In this document: positions 9,144 to 17,059 of the stretch, piece after piece
How the letters are laid out: the number at the start of each line of letters is the position of its first letter
Position numbering within the stretch: position 1 is the stretch's first letter
From: Chloroflexota bacterium
GTDB taxonomy: Bacteria > Chloroflexota > Anaerolineae > Aggregatilineales > Phototrophicaceae
NCBI GenBank assembly: GCA_028873975.1
Contig: JAPPMO010000101.1
Location: 62,001-126,000 of the forward strand
Direction: 5' to 3'
DNA length: 64,000 nucleotides
Position numbers and translations under genes: made by a program
Notes under the pieces: model-generated
Told to the model about the DNA's origin: nothing
Seen by the model: only the letters and a program-made list of their open reading frames with translations
Database searches by the model: none

Positions 9144-9320
9144 CTATTCTCCCCAGTCTTCCTCAACCTCCGGCGCGAGTTCCAGTTCAATGGGATCCAG
9201 GCTCATGATTTCCAGCTCGATACCACATTCCGGGCATGACAGCAATTCGTTTTCCACGGCGTCGCCGGGAATATCGACCTCGGCATCACATTCTGGACAA
9301 AGGGACGTTTCATTCGTCAT
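9144..9320 (-). CDS. lysW: LysW amino-group carrier protein
   Basis: A 58-residue acidic zinc-ribbon carrier with two cysteine pairs (CPECDAE and CPECGIE) and the invariant C-terminus EDWGE, whose last Glu is the attachment point for the growing amino acid. ATG 9320 is chosen because AGGAG sits 9 nt upstream; an in-frame TTG at 9338 would precede the ribosome-binding site. It is the first structural gene of the operon, directly after the attenuator at 9377-9498. Confidence 0.97.
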   Translation of the reverse strand: MTNETSLCPECDAEVDIPGDAVENELLSCPECGIELEIMSLDPIELELAPEVEEDWGE

Positions 9321-9376
9321 TTCGAGTATCTCCTGCAACTGTTGCCAGCGGCTAACTATAGTAAGGCTGCTCGAAC

Positions 9377-9401
9377 AAAAAAACCCGCCGTCTGGGCGGG
9401 T
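9377..9401 (-). terminator. intrinsic terminator/attenuator before lysW
   Basis: On the minus strand ACCCGCC, loop CAGAC, GGCGGGT form a perfect 7-bp GC-rich stem followed by seven U. It lies between the leader ORF stop (9439) and the lysW ribosome-binding site, so it cannot serve lysW itself. It is well placed to stop transcription before the operon. An alternative stem UUGGGC (9437-9432) with GCCCAG (9397-9392) would open it. Confidence 0.92.
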
Positions 9402-9438
9402 ATGCGTTCAATTCTTAGTCAACACAAACAAGCCCAAG

Positions 9439-9498
9439 CTAGTGGGTGGCGTTCTTCTTGGCCTTCTTGCTCGAAAAAACAGTGGTGCTTCGATTCAT
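9439..9498 (-). CDS. lysine-rich leader peptide of the lys operon
   Basis: A 19-codon ORF, MNRSTTVFSSKKAKKNATH, with Lys-Lys-Ala-Lys-Lys encoded by four AAG codons (9468-9463 and 9459-9454). AGGGG lies 12 nt before the ATG. The stop is immediately followed by CTTGGGC (9438-9432), which can pair either with CCAAG inside the Lys codons (9461-9457) or with the 5' arm and loop of the terminator. This is the arrangement expected of translation-coupled attenuation: stalling at Lys codons frees the antiterminator. Leader-peptide attenuation of lysine genes has been reported in Thermus thermophilus, to my recollection. Not tested here. Confidence 0.72.
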   Translation of the reverse strand: MNRSTTVFSSKKAKKNATH

Positions 9499-9585
9499 AT
9501 TGAGATCGTTCCCCTGCGCGACAAAATCGCTTGACTGCAGAACTTTAGTCGCTTACCGCAGGATAACCTATATGCAGTATGTACG

Positions 9586-9614
9586 AATTTACTTGTGCGG
9601 TATATCCAAGGCAA
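9586..9614 (-). promoter_or_regulatory. candidate promoter of the lys operon
   Basis: On the minus strand TTGCCT and TAAATT are spaced by 17 nt. Transcription would start near 9579, giving about 80 nt before the leader ORF. The -35 ends 2 bp from the stop codon of the upstream kinase gene. Other AT-rich hexamers (TATAGG, TTATCC) lie just downstream, so the exact start is uncertain. Confidence 0.4.
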
Positions 9615-9615
9615 G

Positions 9616-10470
9616 TTATATCGAAAACCGCCTTAGTGTGGCATCGAGGGGCCCCAGATACTTAGCGCCAAAAATCGTCAGATGAACCAGCAGCGGATAC
9701 AGATTGTAGACATGCCGGCGGGTATCAAAGAAGGCCTTCTCGATCGGCAGTATCTGGCGGTAGGCGGCGAAGAATTCCCTCCCGACGCCATCAAAAAGCG
9801 TCATATAGGCGAGTTCCATTTCGTTATGAGCGTAATAGAGCGCCGGGTCGATGATGCCAGCGATATTCCCGTCGCGCACGATGACATTCGTTCGCCACAT
9901 GTCACCGTGAATGAGGACGGGATTCTGTGGTTCGATCAAGTATCGCTCGATTTGATCGGCGAATTCGGCAAGCCGCCCCTGCAACCGAGGCGGCAGATGT
10001 CCTGATTCGCGCGCTATGCCTATCATATACTGGAGCCTATGCTCGCGAAAAAATTCGATCCAGGAATCCGATTGCTCGTTTGGCTGATGCAAGGGTCCGA
10101 TTAGTGTATCTCGCTCCAAGCCATAGCAATCCGCGGCGATCTGATGGCAGTTTGCCAGCAGATGCCCCAATTGAGCGAGACTGGCTGAGTCCCACTCGGT
10201 CGCGCCCTCAATATATTCCATCAGCAGAAGATCAGCTTCTTCATGGTAGAGCTCCGGCACGGGCAAGCTGCTCTTCTGCCGCAGATAACGCAGCATGAAG
10301 CCTTCAATGCGCAAATCGTGAGTGGCGTCGCCGATTTTCGCCACGAGGGCGTCATCGTTAGGGAATTCGATTTTGAGCACTTGGCTGATCATACCGCCGG
10401 CCAAGGCGGTGACCCGCGCGATTGGCTGCTTGACGATGCTTTCGATTCTGGATTGCTGGCGGCGGTTCAT
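9616..10470 (-). CDS. fructosamine kinase / APH-like kinase
   Basis: A 284-residue protein-kinase-fold small-molecule kinase. LAGGMISQVLKIEF and VAKIGD form the N-terminal lobe, EGFMLRYLR the conserved helix, LLMEYIEG the hinge. HGDMWRTNVIV is the catalytic loop and IIDPALYYAHNEMELAYM matches the fructosamine-3-kinase pattern (DPAxYxxxxExDLA). It may deglycate proteins or phosphorylate a small amine; the substrate is not readable. ATG 10470 has GAGG 8 nt upstream; a longer frame to 10539 runs into a repeat. Confidence 0.8.
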   Translation of the reverse strand: MNRRQQSRIESIVKQPIARVTALAGGMISQVLKIEFPNDDALVAKIGDATHDLRIEGFMLRYLRQKSSLPVPELYHEEADLLLMEYIEGATEWDSASLAQLGHLLANCHQIAADCYGLERDTLIGPLHQPNEQSDSWIEFFREHRLQYMIGIARESGHLPPRLQGRLAEFADQIERYLIEPQNPVLIHGDMWRTNVIVRDGNIAGIIDPALYYAHNEMELAYMTLFDGVGREFFAAYRQILPIEKAFFDTRRHVYNLYPLLVHLTIFGAKYLGPLDATLRRFSI

Positions 10471-10491
10471 AGGCGAATCCTCGCTCTGCTT

Positions 10492-10632
10492 CAGGGCAAT
10501 CGCCTCAAAATAGCATGCCCTGCAATGAAGACAATACAAACTTAAATATAACCACAGAGACGCAGAAGTAAATCAAATTAAGTCGTGCAACAATTCGCAG
10601 AGAGAAAAATCTTTCATTTCTATTGAATTGCA
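10492..10632 (+). repeat. MITE-like repeat, truncated copy
   Basis: Begins with CAGGGCAATCGCCTCAAA, the terminal repeat of the element at 23636, and matches that element almost base for base to about 10565. The match resumes in GAGAAAAATCTTTCATTTCT near 10602-10621. No matching right end was found, so the copy is truncated or decayed. It occupies most of the 248-bp gap between the kinase start and rpmF. Confidence 0.65.
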
Positions 10633-10651
10633 TGCCGTATTCAGCTGTCAC

Positions 10652-10679
10652 TTGACAATGTCGTGGAGACGCTTATAAA
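10652..10679 (+). promoter_or_regulatory. consensus promoter of rpmF
   Basis: TTGACA and TATAAA with a 16-nt spacer, 39 bp before the rpmF ATG. The -35 is a full consensus match. Confidence 0.75.
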
Positions 10680-10718
10680 ATGCCCTGTTTGTCTTGAACG
10701 GATTGCAGGAGCGCTGGA

Positions 10719-10904
10719 ATGGGTCCCTTACCCAAAAGAAAGGTGTCCAAATCGCGCCGCGATCGTCGGCGCGCCCACCATGCCTTGACCTTGAACCATC
10801 TGGTAGAGTGCGAAGACTGCGGAGAGTACCGTATTTCGCATCGAGTCTGCCCAAAGTGCGGCGCCTACGGCGGCGAGAAGGTCATGGAAGTCAAGGGTGA
10901 CTAG
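10719..10904 (+). CDS. rpmF: 50S ribosomal protein L32
   Basis: A 61-residue basic protein starting MGPLPKRKVSKSRRDRRRAH, the standard L32 N-terminus. It is followed by two cysteine pairs (CEDCGEY and CPKCGAY) that form the zinc ribbon of the Cys-containing L32 form. It has its own consensus promoter and intrinsic terminator. fabD follows, a common rpmF-fatty-acid arrangement, although plsX and fabH are absent here. Confidence 0.97.
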   Translation: MGPLPKRKVSKSRRDRRRAHHALTLNHLVECEDCGEYRISHRVCPKCGAYGGEKVMEVKGD

Positions 10905-10936
10905 CCGCGCCTTGGCTGATTCAACTGGATCAAGAG

Positions 10937-10963
10937 ACCGTGCCCATTCCGCACGGTTTTTTT
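10937..10963 (+). terminator. intrinsic terminator after rpmF
   Basis: ACCGTGC (10937-10943), a 7-nt loop, GCACGGT (10951-10957) and a run of seven T. The stem is perfect. It ends the rpmF transcript 33 nt after the stop and separates it from fabD. Confidence 0.88.
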
Positions 10964-11048
10964 GCGCGCGTCGGTCCAGCGCGGCTTGGCGGACTCGCTC
11001 TGTTATCCTTCGTTTTCTTGTGCGGACTTTGCTTGAGGCGCGACATCG

Positions 11049-12002
11049 ATGATTAATTGGCGCAAGACGGCGGCGCTTTTCCCCGGGCAGGGTTCTCAGG
11101 TCTTGGGCATGGGCAAGGACTTCGCCGAACAATACGAGGTCGCGCGTCAATGTTTTGCGCAGGCCGATGAGTTGCTCGGTTTCTCTTTATCAGATATTTG
11201 CTGGCAGGGACCGGAGGATCGGCTAAATCAAACCGTCAATACGCAGCCGGCGCTCTACGTTTGCAGCCTGGCGATTTGGCGAGTCTTGCGACAACTCGTC
11301 CCCGAATGCGAGCCGAACTGGATGGCCGGGCATAGCCTGGGCGAATTCTCGGCTTTAACAGCGGCGGGCGCTCTGTCTTTTGAAGACGGCTTGCGCCTGG
11401 TTCGGAGGCGCGGGGAACTGATGCAGAAGGCGGGAGAGGAAAACCCGGGCGCCATGGCCGCCTTGCTCGGCTTGGATGTCGACATTGTCGAAACTTTGTG
11501 CGCAACTGTATCCCAGGAGACCAAAAAAACGGTTGTCTTGGCCAACGACAATTGTCCGGGCCAGGCTGTCATTTCCGGCCATGAGGCTGCTGTTGATCGA
11601 ACCCTGGCGCTGGCAACGGAATCCGGCGCCAGGCGAGCGGTCAAGTTGGCTGTGAGCGTCGCGGCTCACTCGCCATTGATGGCTTCGGCTTCGGCGGATT
11701 TTAACCGGGCGATTGAGGCGACAGCCCTGGAGTTGCCGAAGGCGCAGTTATTGGGCAATGTCAGCGCGGACGCTTTGGATTCGGTCGACGACATCAGAAC
11801 GGAGTTGAGCCAACAGTTGACACAGGCGGTTCGCTGGACCGAATCAATGGGGGCGATTGTCGCGAGCGGCGCCGAGACCTTTGTCGAAATCGGCGCCGGG
11901 ACGGTGCTCAACGGCTTGATGCGCCGCATTGACCGCAAGAGAACTCGCTTCAGCCTCAATACTGTCGAAGCAATGGAGAAGTTTCTGGAATCGCTGGCGT
12001 AG
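11049..12002 (+). CDS. fabD: malonyl-CoA:ACP transacylase
   Basis: Loads malonyl groups onto acyl carrier protein for fatty-acid synthesis. The 317-residue protein has FPGQGSQ (11-17), the nucleophile elbow GHSLGE with Ser96, QPALYVCSLA, and the AAHSPLM segment carrying the catalytic His. GAGG precedes the ATG by 10 nt. It is followed after 30 bp by an enoyl-CoA hydratase-family gene in the same direction. Length and motifs are normal for FabD. Confidence 0.95.
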   Translation: MINWRKTAALFPGQGSQVLGMGKDFAEQYEVARQCFAQADELLGFSLSDICWQGPEDRLNQTVNTQPALYVCSLAIWRVLRQLVPECEPNWMAGHSLGEFSALTAAGALSFEDGLRLVRRRGELMQKAGEENPGAMAALLGLDVDIVETLCATVSQETKKTVVLANDNCPGQAVISGHEAAVDRTLALATESGARRAVKLAVSVAAHSPLMASASADFNRAIEATALELPKAQLLGNVSADALDSVDDIRTELSQQLTQAVRWTESMGAIVASGAETFVEIGAGTVLNGLMRRIDRKRTRFSLNTVEAMEKFLESLA

Positions 12003-12032
12003 GGACGGTGCAGCAGGCAGGGGAGAGTCGAG

Positions 12033-12821
12033 ATGGGGGACCTGATCAAAACCCAAAGAAAGGGCGCCGTATTTGAAGTTGCGCTAAATCGTCCGGACGA
12101 GCGCAACGCGATCAATGACGCCATGATGGCTGCCATTTCCGACGCCTTTGATCAGGCCGAGTCCGAATTCAACGCTGGCGCTCGCGTGGTCATTGTCCGC
12201 GCCGAAGGGCGAGTTTTTTCATCAGGTATTGATCTGGCTCAGTTTCAAACGCTCGACGAAGGCCTCCGCGGCAACCTCTTCCCCTTTACGGCAAGATACC
12301 AAGCCATCCTCAACAAGATTGAGCGGAGCTCCCTGCCGGTCATCTGCGTCTTGCATGGCTACTGCTTGGGCATGGCGCTGGAACTGGCCCTGGCCTGCGA
12401 CTTTCGCATTGCCATGGCGCGCGCCAAACTGGGCTTGCCGGAAGCGCGTCTGGGAATCATACCGGATGTCGGCGGTACCGTTCGCTTGGCGAGTCTTGTC
12501 GGTCCCGCGAGGGCGAAAGACCTGGTGATGACTGGCAGGAATATTGATGCTCGGCAGGCGCTGGAATGGGGGATGCTGGACGGGGTATACAGCAGGGACG
12601 AACTGGAGGCGGGCTTGGCCGAACTGGTCGCGAACCTGTGCGCCTCCGCGCCCCTGGCCGTGAGTTACGCCAAGCGCGTCATCAATGACATCAGTGATCA
12701 CGCTCGCGGCTTGCAAATCGAGGCTTGGGCGCAGGCGCAGCTATTTCGCAGCGATGACTTCCGCAAGGCTGTGGCGTCCATGATCGACAAGACCTATCCC
12801 ATTGATTGGGAAGGCAAGTGA
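12033..12821 (+). CDS. enoyl-CoA hydratase/isomerase family protein
   Basis: A 262-residue crotonase-fold protein. The oxyanion-hole elements are seen in FSSGIDLAQF and in HGYCLGMALELALACDFRIA, and GLPEARLGIIPDVGGTVRL contains the family's catalytic Glu region. It should act on an acyl-CoA (hydration or isomerisation), but the family is too broad to name the substrate. A strong AGGGGAGAG ribosome-binding site precedes the ATG at 12033. Probably co-transcribed with fabD; it converges on nagA with 7 bp between the stops. Confidence 0.88.
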   Translation: MGDLIKTQRKGAVFEVALNRPDERNAINDAMMAAISDAFDQAESEFNAGARVVIVRAEGRVFSSGIDLAQFQTLDEGLRGNLFPFTARYQAILNKIERSSLPVICVLHGYCLGMALELALACDFRIAMARAKLGLPEARLGIIPDVGGTVRLASLVGPARAKDLVMTGRNIDARQALEWGMLDGVYSRDELEAGLAELVANLCASAPLAVSYAKRVINDISDHARGLQIEAWAQAQLFRSDDFRKAVASMIDKTYPIDWEGK

Positions 12822-12828
12822 AACGGGC

Positions 12829-14004
12829 TTATTCCGCTTCATCGCGGGCATATTCGATCTTGCCCTCAACGATGGTCATGCGGACATTCAATTTGTCGTC
12901 GACCAATACCAGATCGGCATCTTTTCCCAGGGCGATGGAACCCTTGCGATCAGCAACGCCTATCGTCCGCGCGGCATTGAGGCTGGCCGTTCGCCAAAGG
13001 GCTTCTACAGGCAGCTTCGTGACTGACATCAAGTTTCGCAAAGCGGCATTCATGGTCAGGGTCGTGCCGGCCAATGTGCCGTCGGCGCAGATACGCACGC
13101 TGCCGCCCTTCTTTTCAACTTCTTGATGCGAGAATTGATAAATGCCATCGGGCAGGCCGGCAATCTTGACCGAGTCGGTGATCAGGATCAGTCGGTCGAC
13201 GCCCTTGCAGCGCCAAAGGATTTCAATGGCGGCTGGATGCACGTGCTCGAGGTCGCAGATCAACTCGCAGTTGATGTCATCAAGGCTGAGCACAGCGCCC
13301 ACGACGCCGGGCTCGCGATGGTGGAGCGAGGACATGGCGTTGAAGGCATGCGTCGCGTGAGATAGGCCCAGGTCTCGCGCCGATCTAATCTGGTCGAAGC
13401 TCGCGTTGGAATGGGCGACCGAAACCCCCAGCCCGCGGCTGACCGCCTCTGTGATCAGCCAGTGGTTTTGGGGGAATTCCGGCGCCAGGGACAATAGCCG
13501 GATTACGTTTAGGTCCAGCCAGGGCAATGCCTCCACGGGGTCGGCTCGACGAATATAGGCGCTGTGTTGAGCGCCACATTTCTCCGCGTTCAAGTAAGGA
13601 CCTTCCAGATGGGCGCCAAGCAGTCTGGCGCCAGCCCCACGCATCTCCCGCGCCTTCGCCACCGCTTGCAAGGCGCGTTGGATCCGTTCGCTGCTGTCCG
13701 TCCAGGTCGTCGCCAGGAACGAAGTGACGCCGCCGCGGGCAAAGAAACGCGCCATGCCCGCCAGGGAATCGGCTTCGCCGTCCATAACATCGAAACCGCC
13801 CCCGCCATGCGCATGGATATCGATGAAGCCGGGCAAGAGCGTCGCGCCATTCGCGTCTATTATGTTGGCCTGTGGCAATTCGGGCGCGTCACCGGGCGCA
13901 ATCGCGGCGATCTTGCCGTTCTCGACCCGCAGCCAGGCTCGGTCGCAACAGTCCGCCTCAGCGACGATCCGCGCGTTTTTGATGATCCGCGTCTTGATTG
14001 TCAT
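12829..14004 (-). CDS. nagA: N-acetylglucosamine-6-phosphate deacetylase
   Basis: Turns GlcNAc-6-P into GlcN-6-P and acetate in the cytoplasm. The 391-residue amidohydrolase shows GFIDIHAHGGGGFD, AHLEGPYLN with the metal-binding Glu, VAHSNASF, THAFNAMSSLHHREPG, LITDS with the catalytic Asp, and a C-terminal GSIALGKDADLVLVD. It is the last gene of the amino-sugar operon, its ATG directly abutting the murQ stop. No nagB is present in the window. Confidence 0.94.
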   Translation of the reverse strand: MTIKTRIIKNARIVAEADCCDRAWLRVENGKIAAIAPGDAPELPQANIIDANGATLLPGFIDIHAHGGGGFDVMDGEADSLAGMARFFARGGVTSFLATTWTDSSERIQRALQAVAKAREMRGAGARLLGAHLEGPYLNAEKCGAQHSAYIRRADPVEALPWLDLNVIRLLSLAPEFPQNHWLITEAVSRGLGVSVAHSNASFDQIRSARDLGLSHATHAFNAMSSLHHREPGVVGAVLSLDDINCELICDLEHVHPAAIEILWRCKGVDRLILITDSVKIAGLPDGIYQFSHQEVEKKGGSVRICADGTLAGTTLTMNAALRNLMSVTKLPVEALWRTASLNAARTIGVADRKGSIALGKDADLVLVDDKLNVRMTIVEGKIEYARDEAE

Positions 14005-14919
14005 CTAAAGGTCCCAGTCGTCTATGACCCGGTACAGATAGCCATCGGCCTGATGCAGGCGCTCTCGCGCTTCCGTTAGGGTGATGCCGAGCCTGGCCAT
14101 CACCACAGCGGTTTTGACATCGTTGTCGGTGGCGGACAGCAATGCCGCCGCTTGCGCCTCATCGGATTCAGCCAATTGCATCACCAGGCGCAGCGCTCGT
14201 TTCGCCAGCTTCCGGTTAGTGACCTGCAAGTCGACCATCAGGTTGCGGTAGACTTTTCCCAAGCTGATCATGGCAGCTGTACTGAGCATATTAAGAATCA
14301 GCTTTTGCGCAGTACCCGCTTTCATGCGCGTCGAGCCGGCAATGACTTCTGGACCCACATCGACTGCAATGCCGACGTCCGCGAGTGCCAGGATGGGCGC
14401 CTCCAAGTTGCAGCAGATAGCGATGGACCGCGCGCGTATCGACTTCGCGTAAGTCAAGGCGCCAATGACGTAAGGCGTCGTACCGCTGGCCGCGATCCCG
14501 CAGACGACATCGTCGCGGCAAAAGCCGCGTTGCCTCAGGTCATGCCGTCCCATTTCCTCACTGTCTTCCGCGCCTTCAACCGCGCGGAAGACAGCTTCTT
14601 TGCCACCTGCGAGCAGGCCTTGCACCTGCTCGGGGGAGGCGCCAAAGGTCGGTACGCATTCGGCCGCGTCAAGTATGCCAAGCCGCCCGCTGGTGCCCGC
14701 GCCGACATAGAAGAGCCGGCCGCCGCCTCGCAAGGACCCCGCGACTGTATCTACTGCGCGGGCGATCTCTGGCAGCGCCGAGCTCACAGCCAGTGCCACG
14801 CCGGCGTCTTCTTCATTGATCGCCGCGAGCATGTCAAGCGTCGACATTTTGTCGATACGCGCGGTAGCAGGGTTCTGATTCTCGGTGGATAGTCTCACGC
14901 TGCGGTTACTCGTTTCCAT
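14005..14919 (-). CDS. murQ: N-acetylmuramic acid 6-phosphate etherase
   Basis: Cleaves the lactyl ether of MurNAc-6-P to give GlcNAc-6-P, the nagA substrate. The 304-residue SIS-domain protein has STENQNPAT near the N-terminus, GGRLFYVGAGTSGRLGILDAAE, CGIAASGTTPYVIG and GSTRMKAGTAQKLILNML, all diagnostic of MurQ, plus the C-terminal helical segment. The start overlaps the kinase gene by 25 bp. Its presence is strong evidence for muropeptide recycling. Confidence 0.96.
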   Translation of the reverse strand: METSNRSVRLSTENQNPATARIDKMSTLDMLAAINEEDAGVALAVSSALPEIARAVDTVAGSLRGGGRLFYVGAGTSGRLGILDAAECVPTFGASPEQVQGLLAGGKEAVFRAVEGAEDSEEMGRHDLRQRGFCRDDVVCGIAASGTTPYVIGALTYAKSIRARSIAICCNLEAPILALADVGIAVDVGPEVIAGSTRMKAGTAQKLILNMLSTAAMISLGKVYRNLMVDLQVTNRKLAKRALRLVMQLAESDEAQAAALLSATDNDVKTAVVMARLGITLTEARERLHQADGYLYRVIDDWDL

Positions 14920-15839
14920 TCCATTTTGGCCAAGAGAGCCGCGCCGATCACCGGCGGATGCCTGGCGACAGGCCGCTTAGCCAGTCCCAGTCGACGCGCC
15001 ACGTCCTCTGAAAGCAGGTTGTCGTTGTCGAGCAATCCGCCAGCAAAGGCGATTTCGGCGTCCGGGCAGTCGAGATGCCGGATCAACATTTTCGTCTGTC
15101 GAACGAGTTGAATCGCCGCCCCTTGCAAGATGTTGATCGCCCGCCAATTGCCGTCCTCGGCGAGATTCGAGATGATTCTTGCGATATCGGCTATTCGCGT
15201 AGCAGGTGGAGACTGGTTTCGATACAGCCAGTCCACTATCAGCCGGGTTCTTGAAATTCCAAGCGCTTGCAATACGTGTTCGAATAGCGCGTCATTGGTA
15301 CTTGTTTTGAGACCTTCGCCAACTCTATCGTGGCAATCAATCATTTGCTTCAGCACTTGCATGCCAATCCAGTAGCTGCTGCCCGGATCGCCCAGCAGGT
15401 ATCCCCAGCCGCCGATTTGCAGTTGCCGACCCCCCGGCGAGACGCCAAAAGCCGCGCTTCCCGTACCTGCCAGCAGTAAAACGCCATAGCGCTTTGCCAG
15501 AGCGCCAACCAGCGCGATTTCGAGGTCGGAAGCGGCTACGAGCAGGCTGTCTGGCAAGACCGGTTCTGCCGTGGCTATCAGCCAATCGCGGCTGTGTCCG
15601 ACTGAAGCGCCGGCGATGCCGATAGCGGCTGATTGAATGGCGCAAGAGGAAACTTCCGCAGCCCGCAGGCAGTCTTGAATCGTAGCCCGAATATGCCTTT
15701 GCGCCTGATCATGACCAACAAGGTTGGGATTGGACGCGGAGGTCTTAAGGCTCTTGATGACTTGGGTATCGCCGTCGGTAATGGCGATGCGCAGGCTCGT
15801 TCCTCCGCCATCAATGCCCATGAAGAGTGGATCGTTCAT
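14895..15839 (-). CDS. murK: amino-sugar kinase (BadF/MurK family)
   Basis: A 314-residue ASKHA ATPase-fold sugar kinase. FMGIDGGGTSLRIAITDG is the phosphate-1 loop, LLLAGTGSAAFG and IGGWGYLLGDPGSSYWIG are typical of the GlcNAc/MurNAc kinase (MurK/NAGK) group, and FAGGLLDND is the adenosine motif. In this operon it would phosphorylate both GlcNAc and MurNAc released by NagZ and the hydrolase, feeding murQ and nagA. N-acetylglucosamine-only kinase is the alternative. Confidence 0.85.
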   Translation of the reverse strand: MNDPLFMGIDGGGTSLRIAITDGDTQVIKSLKTSASNPNLVGHDQAQRHIRATIQDCLRAAEVSSCAIQSAAIGIAGASVGHSRDWLIATAEPVLPDSLLVAASDLEIALVGALAKRYGVLLLAGTGSAAFGVSPGGRQLQIGGWGYLLGDPGSSYWIGMQVLKQMIDCHDRVGEGLKTSTNDALFEHVLQALGISRTRLIVDWLYRNQSPPATRIADIARIISNLAEDGNWRAINILQGAAIQLVRQTKMLIRHLDCPDAEIAFAGGLLDNDNLLSEDVARRLGLAKRPVARHPPVIGAALLAKMEWKRVTAA

Positions 15840-17059
15840 CTGCCCTCGATCCCGCGCACAACAAGATCGTGAATGGAGCGCCGGAATGAATGAATGTTTT
15901 CCGCATGCCGACCATGAAAGACCCGATTAGTCAACACAGCAGTGACCATCTGCCGTATGGGATCGACCCAAAGCGAGGTACCCGTGAAGCCGGTGTGTCC
16001 ATAAGAAGAATGGCTATAAAGTTCGCCGGCGGATGAGTCTCCCGCGGCTTTGAGCATCCAGCCCAATCCCATACGGAACTGCCCGGAGGCCTGCTGGCTG
16101 GTCGCGTCCTGCCTGAGTTGCGATGACAGGCGCAATCGATTGTCGCCGGAAACCCAAGCCTCCCCAAAAGCGGCAACATCACGGGCGGTGGCGAACAAGC
16201 CGGCATGGCCGGCAATGCCGCCCAGACCGCAGGCATTTTCGTCGTGGACTTCTCCCCAGGCGCGGCGGCGACGCCAAATTTTATCATATTCGGTGGGCAC
16301 AGTCTTTTCTCTGGGGATGCCATTTTGAACCGGATTATAGGTAGGCGAGCGCAGGTTCAGCGGATCAAGAATGAGGTCCGTCAGAGCCTTGTCGAGCCGG
16401 ACGCCGTGCAATCTGGATACAGCCTCGCCCAGCAGCATAATGCCGATGTCGGTGTAACGAACGGCTTCGCCAACAGGACCGGCGAAAGGAAAGCGCAGCA
16501 TGCCCGCCAAGCCCCTTTGCCAACGCGTTTCTTCGCAGGCGCTTCCATAGGCCGGGGGCGCGGGAGCCGCTTCGCTGGCCAGCAGGTAGACTGAACGCCA
16601 GGGCGGCAGACCGGAGGTATGCGTCAAAAGATGCTTGAACCTAACCGCGGTTACGTCGACGCTGAGTTCGTCATAGTCGCCATCAATTGGCAGGAATTGT
16701 CTTGTATGCGGGTCTTGGCCGCCGGAGATTTCGCGCGGATTCAATTGAGCGAATTCTGGAATGACAGCGACCAGTCTGTCTTCCAGCGCTATTTTGCCGG
16801 CTTCTACGAGCGTCAAGAAGCTGGTTTCGACGAAGATCTTGGTAACAGATGCCAAGTCGAACAAAGCATCAGCGCCGACCGGCAACCCCCGCGTCTCCGG
16901 GTCAATCCAGCCCCAGGCGCCATTAAGCGCTATGTCGCCGCGATGAATCACACAGAGGCTAAGAGCGGGGAAGGTAGCGGGCAGGTACCGCTCGAGCAGC
17001 GCTTCCAGCCCGGTCTTAAACCGTTTATTCGCGAGCAGTGATCCCGTCGGCGAGCTCAT
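15836..17059 (-). CDS. beta-lactamase-family hydrolase, possible muropeptide amidase
   Basis: A 407-residue serine hydrolase of the class C beta-lactamase/AmiE group. The nucleophile motif is S71-V-T-K74, LLTHTSGLPPW precedes the YxN-equivalent Y202-T-D204, and HTGFTG is the third motif. No signal peptide is visible, so it probably works inside the cell. In Bacillus the comparable ybbE (amiE) gene sits with nagZ and murQ and encodes an N-acetylmuramyl-L-alanine amidase of this fold; that function is inferred here. It overlaps its neighbours on both sides by 4 bp (nagZ upstream, murK downstream). Confidence 0.75.
   Translation of the reverse strand: MSSPTGSLLANKRFKTGLEALLERYLPATFPALSLCVIHRGDIALNGAWGWIDPETRGLPVGADALFDLASVTKIFVETSFLTLVEAGKIALEDRLVAVIPEFAQLNPREISGGQDPHTRQFLPIDGDYDELSVDVTAVRFKHLLTHTSGLPPWRSVYLLASEAAPAPPAYGSACEETRWQRGLAGMLRFPFAGPVGEAVRYTDIGIMLLGEAVSRLHGVRLDKALTDLILDPLNLRSPTYNPVQNGIPREKTVPTEYDKIWRRRRAWGEVHDENACGLGGIAGHAGLFATARDVAAFGEAWVSGDNRLRLSSQLRQDATSQQASGQFRMGLGWMLKAAGDSSAGELYSHSSYGHTGFTGTSLWVDPIRQMVTAVLTNRVFHGRHAENIHSFRRSIHDLVVRGIEGR

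Noticed and set aside
8521..9534. 337-codon plus-strand open frame opposite lysX, lysW and the lys leader
   Set aside because: Overlaps three well-supported minus-strand elements and has no recognisable domain.
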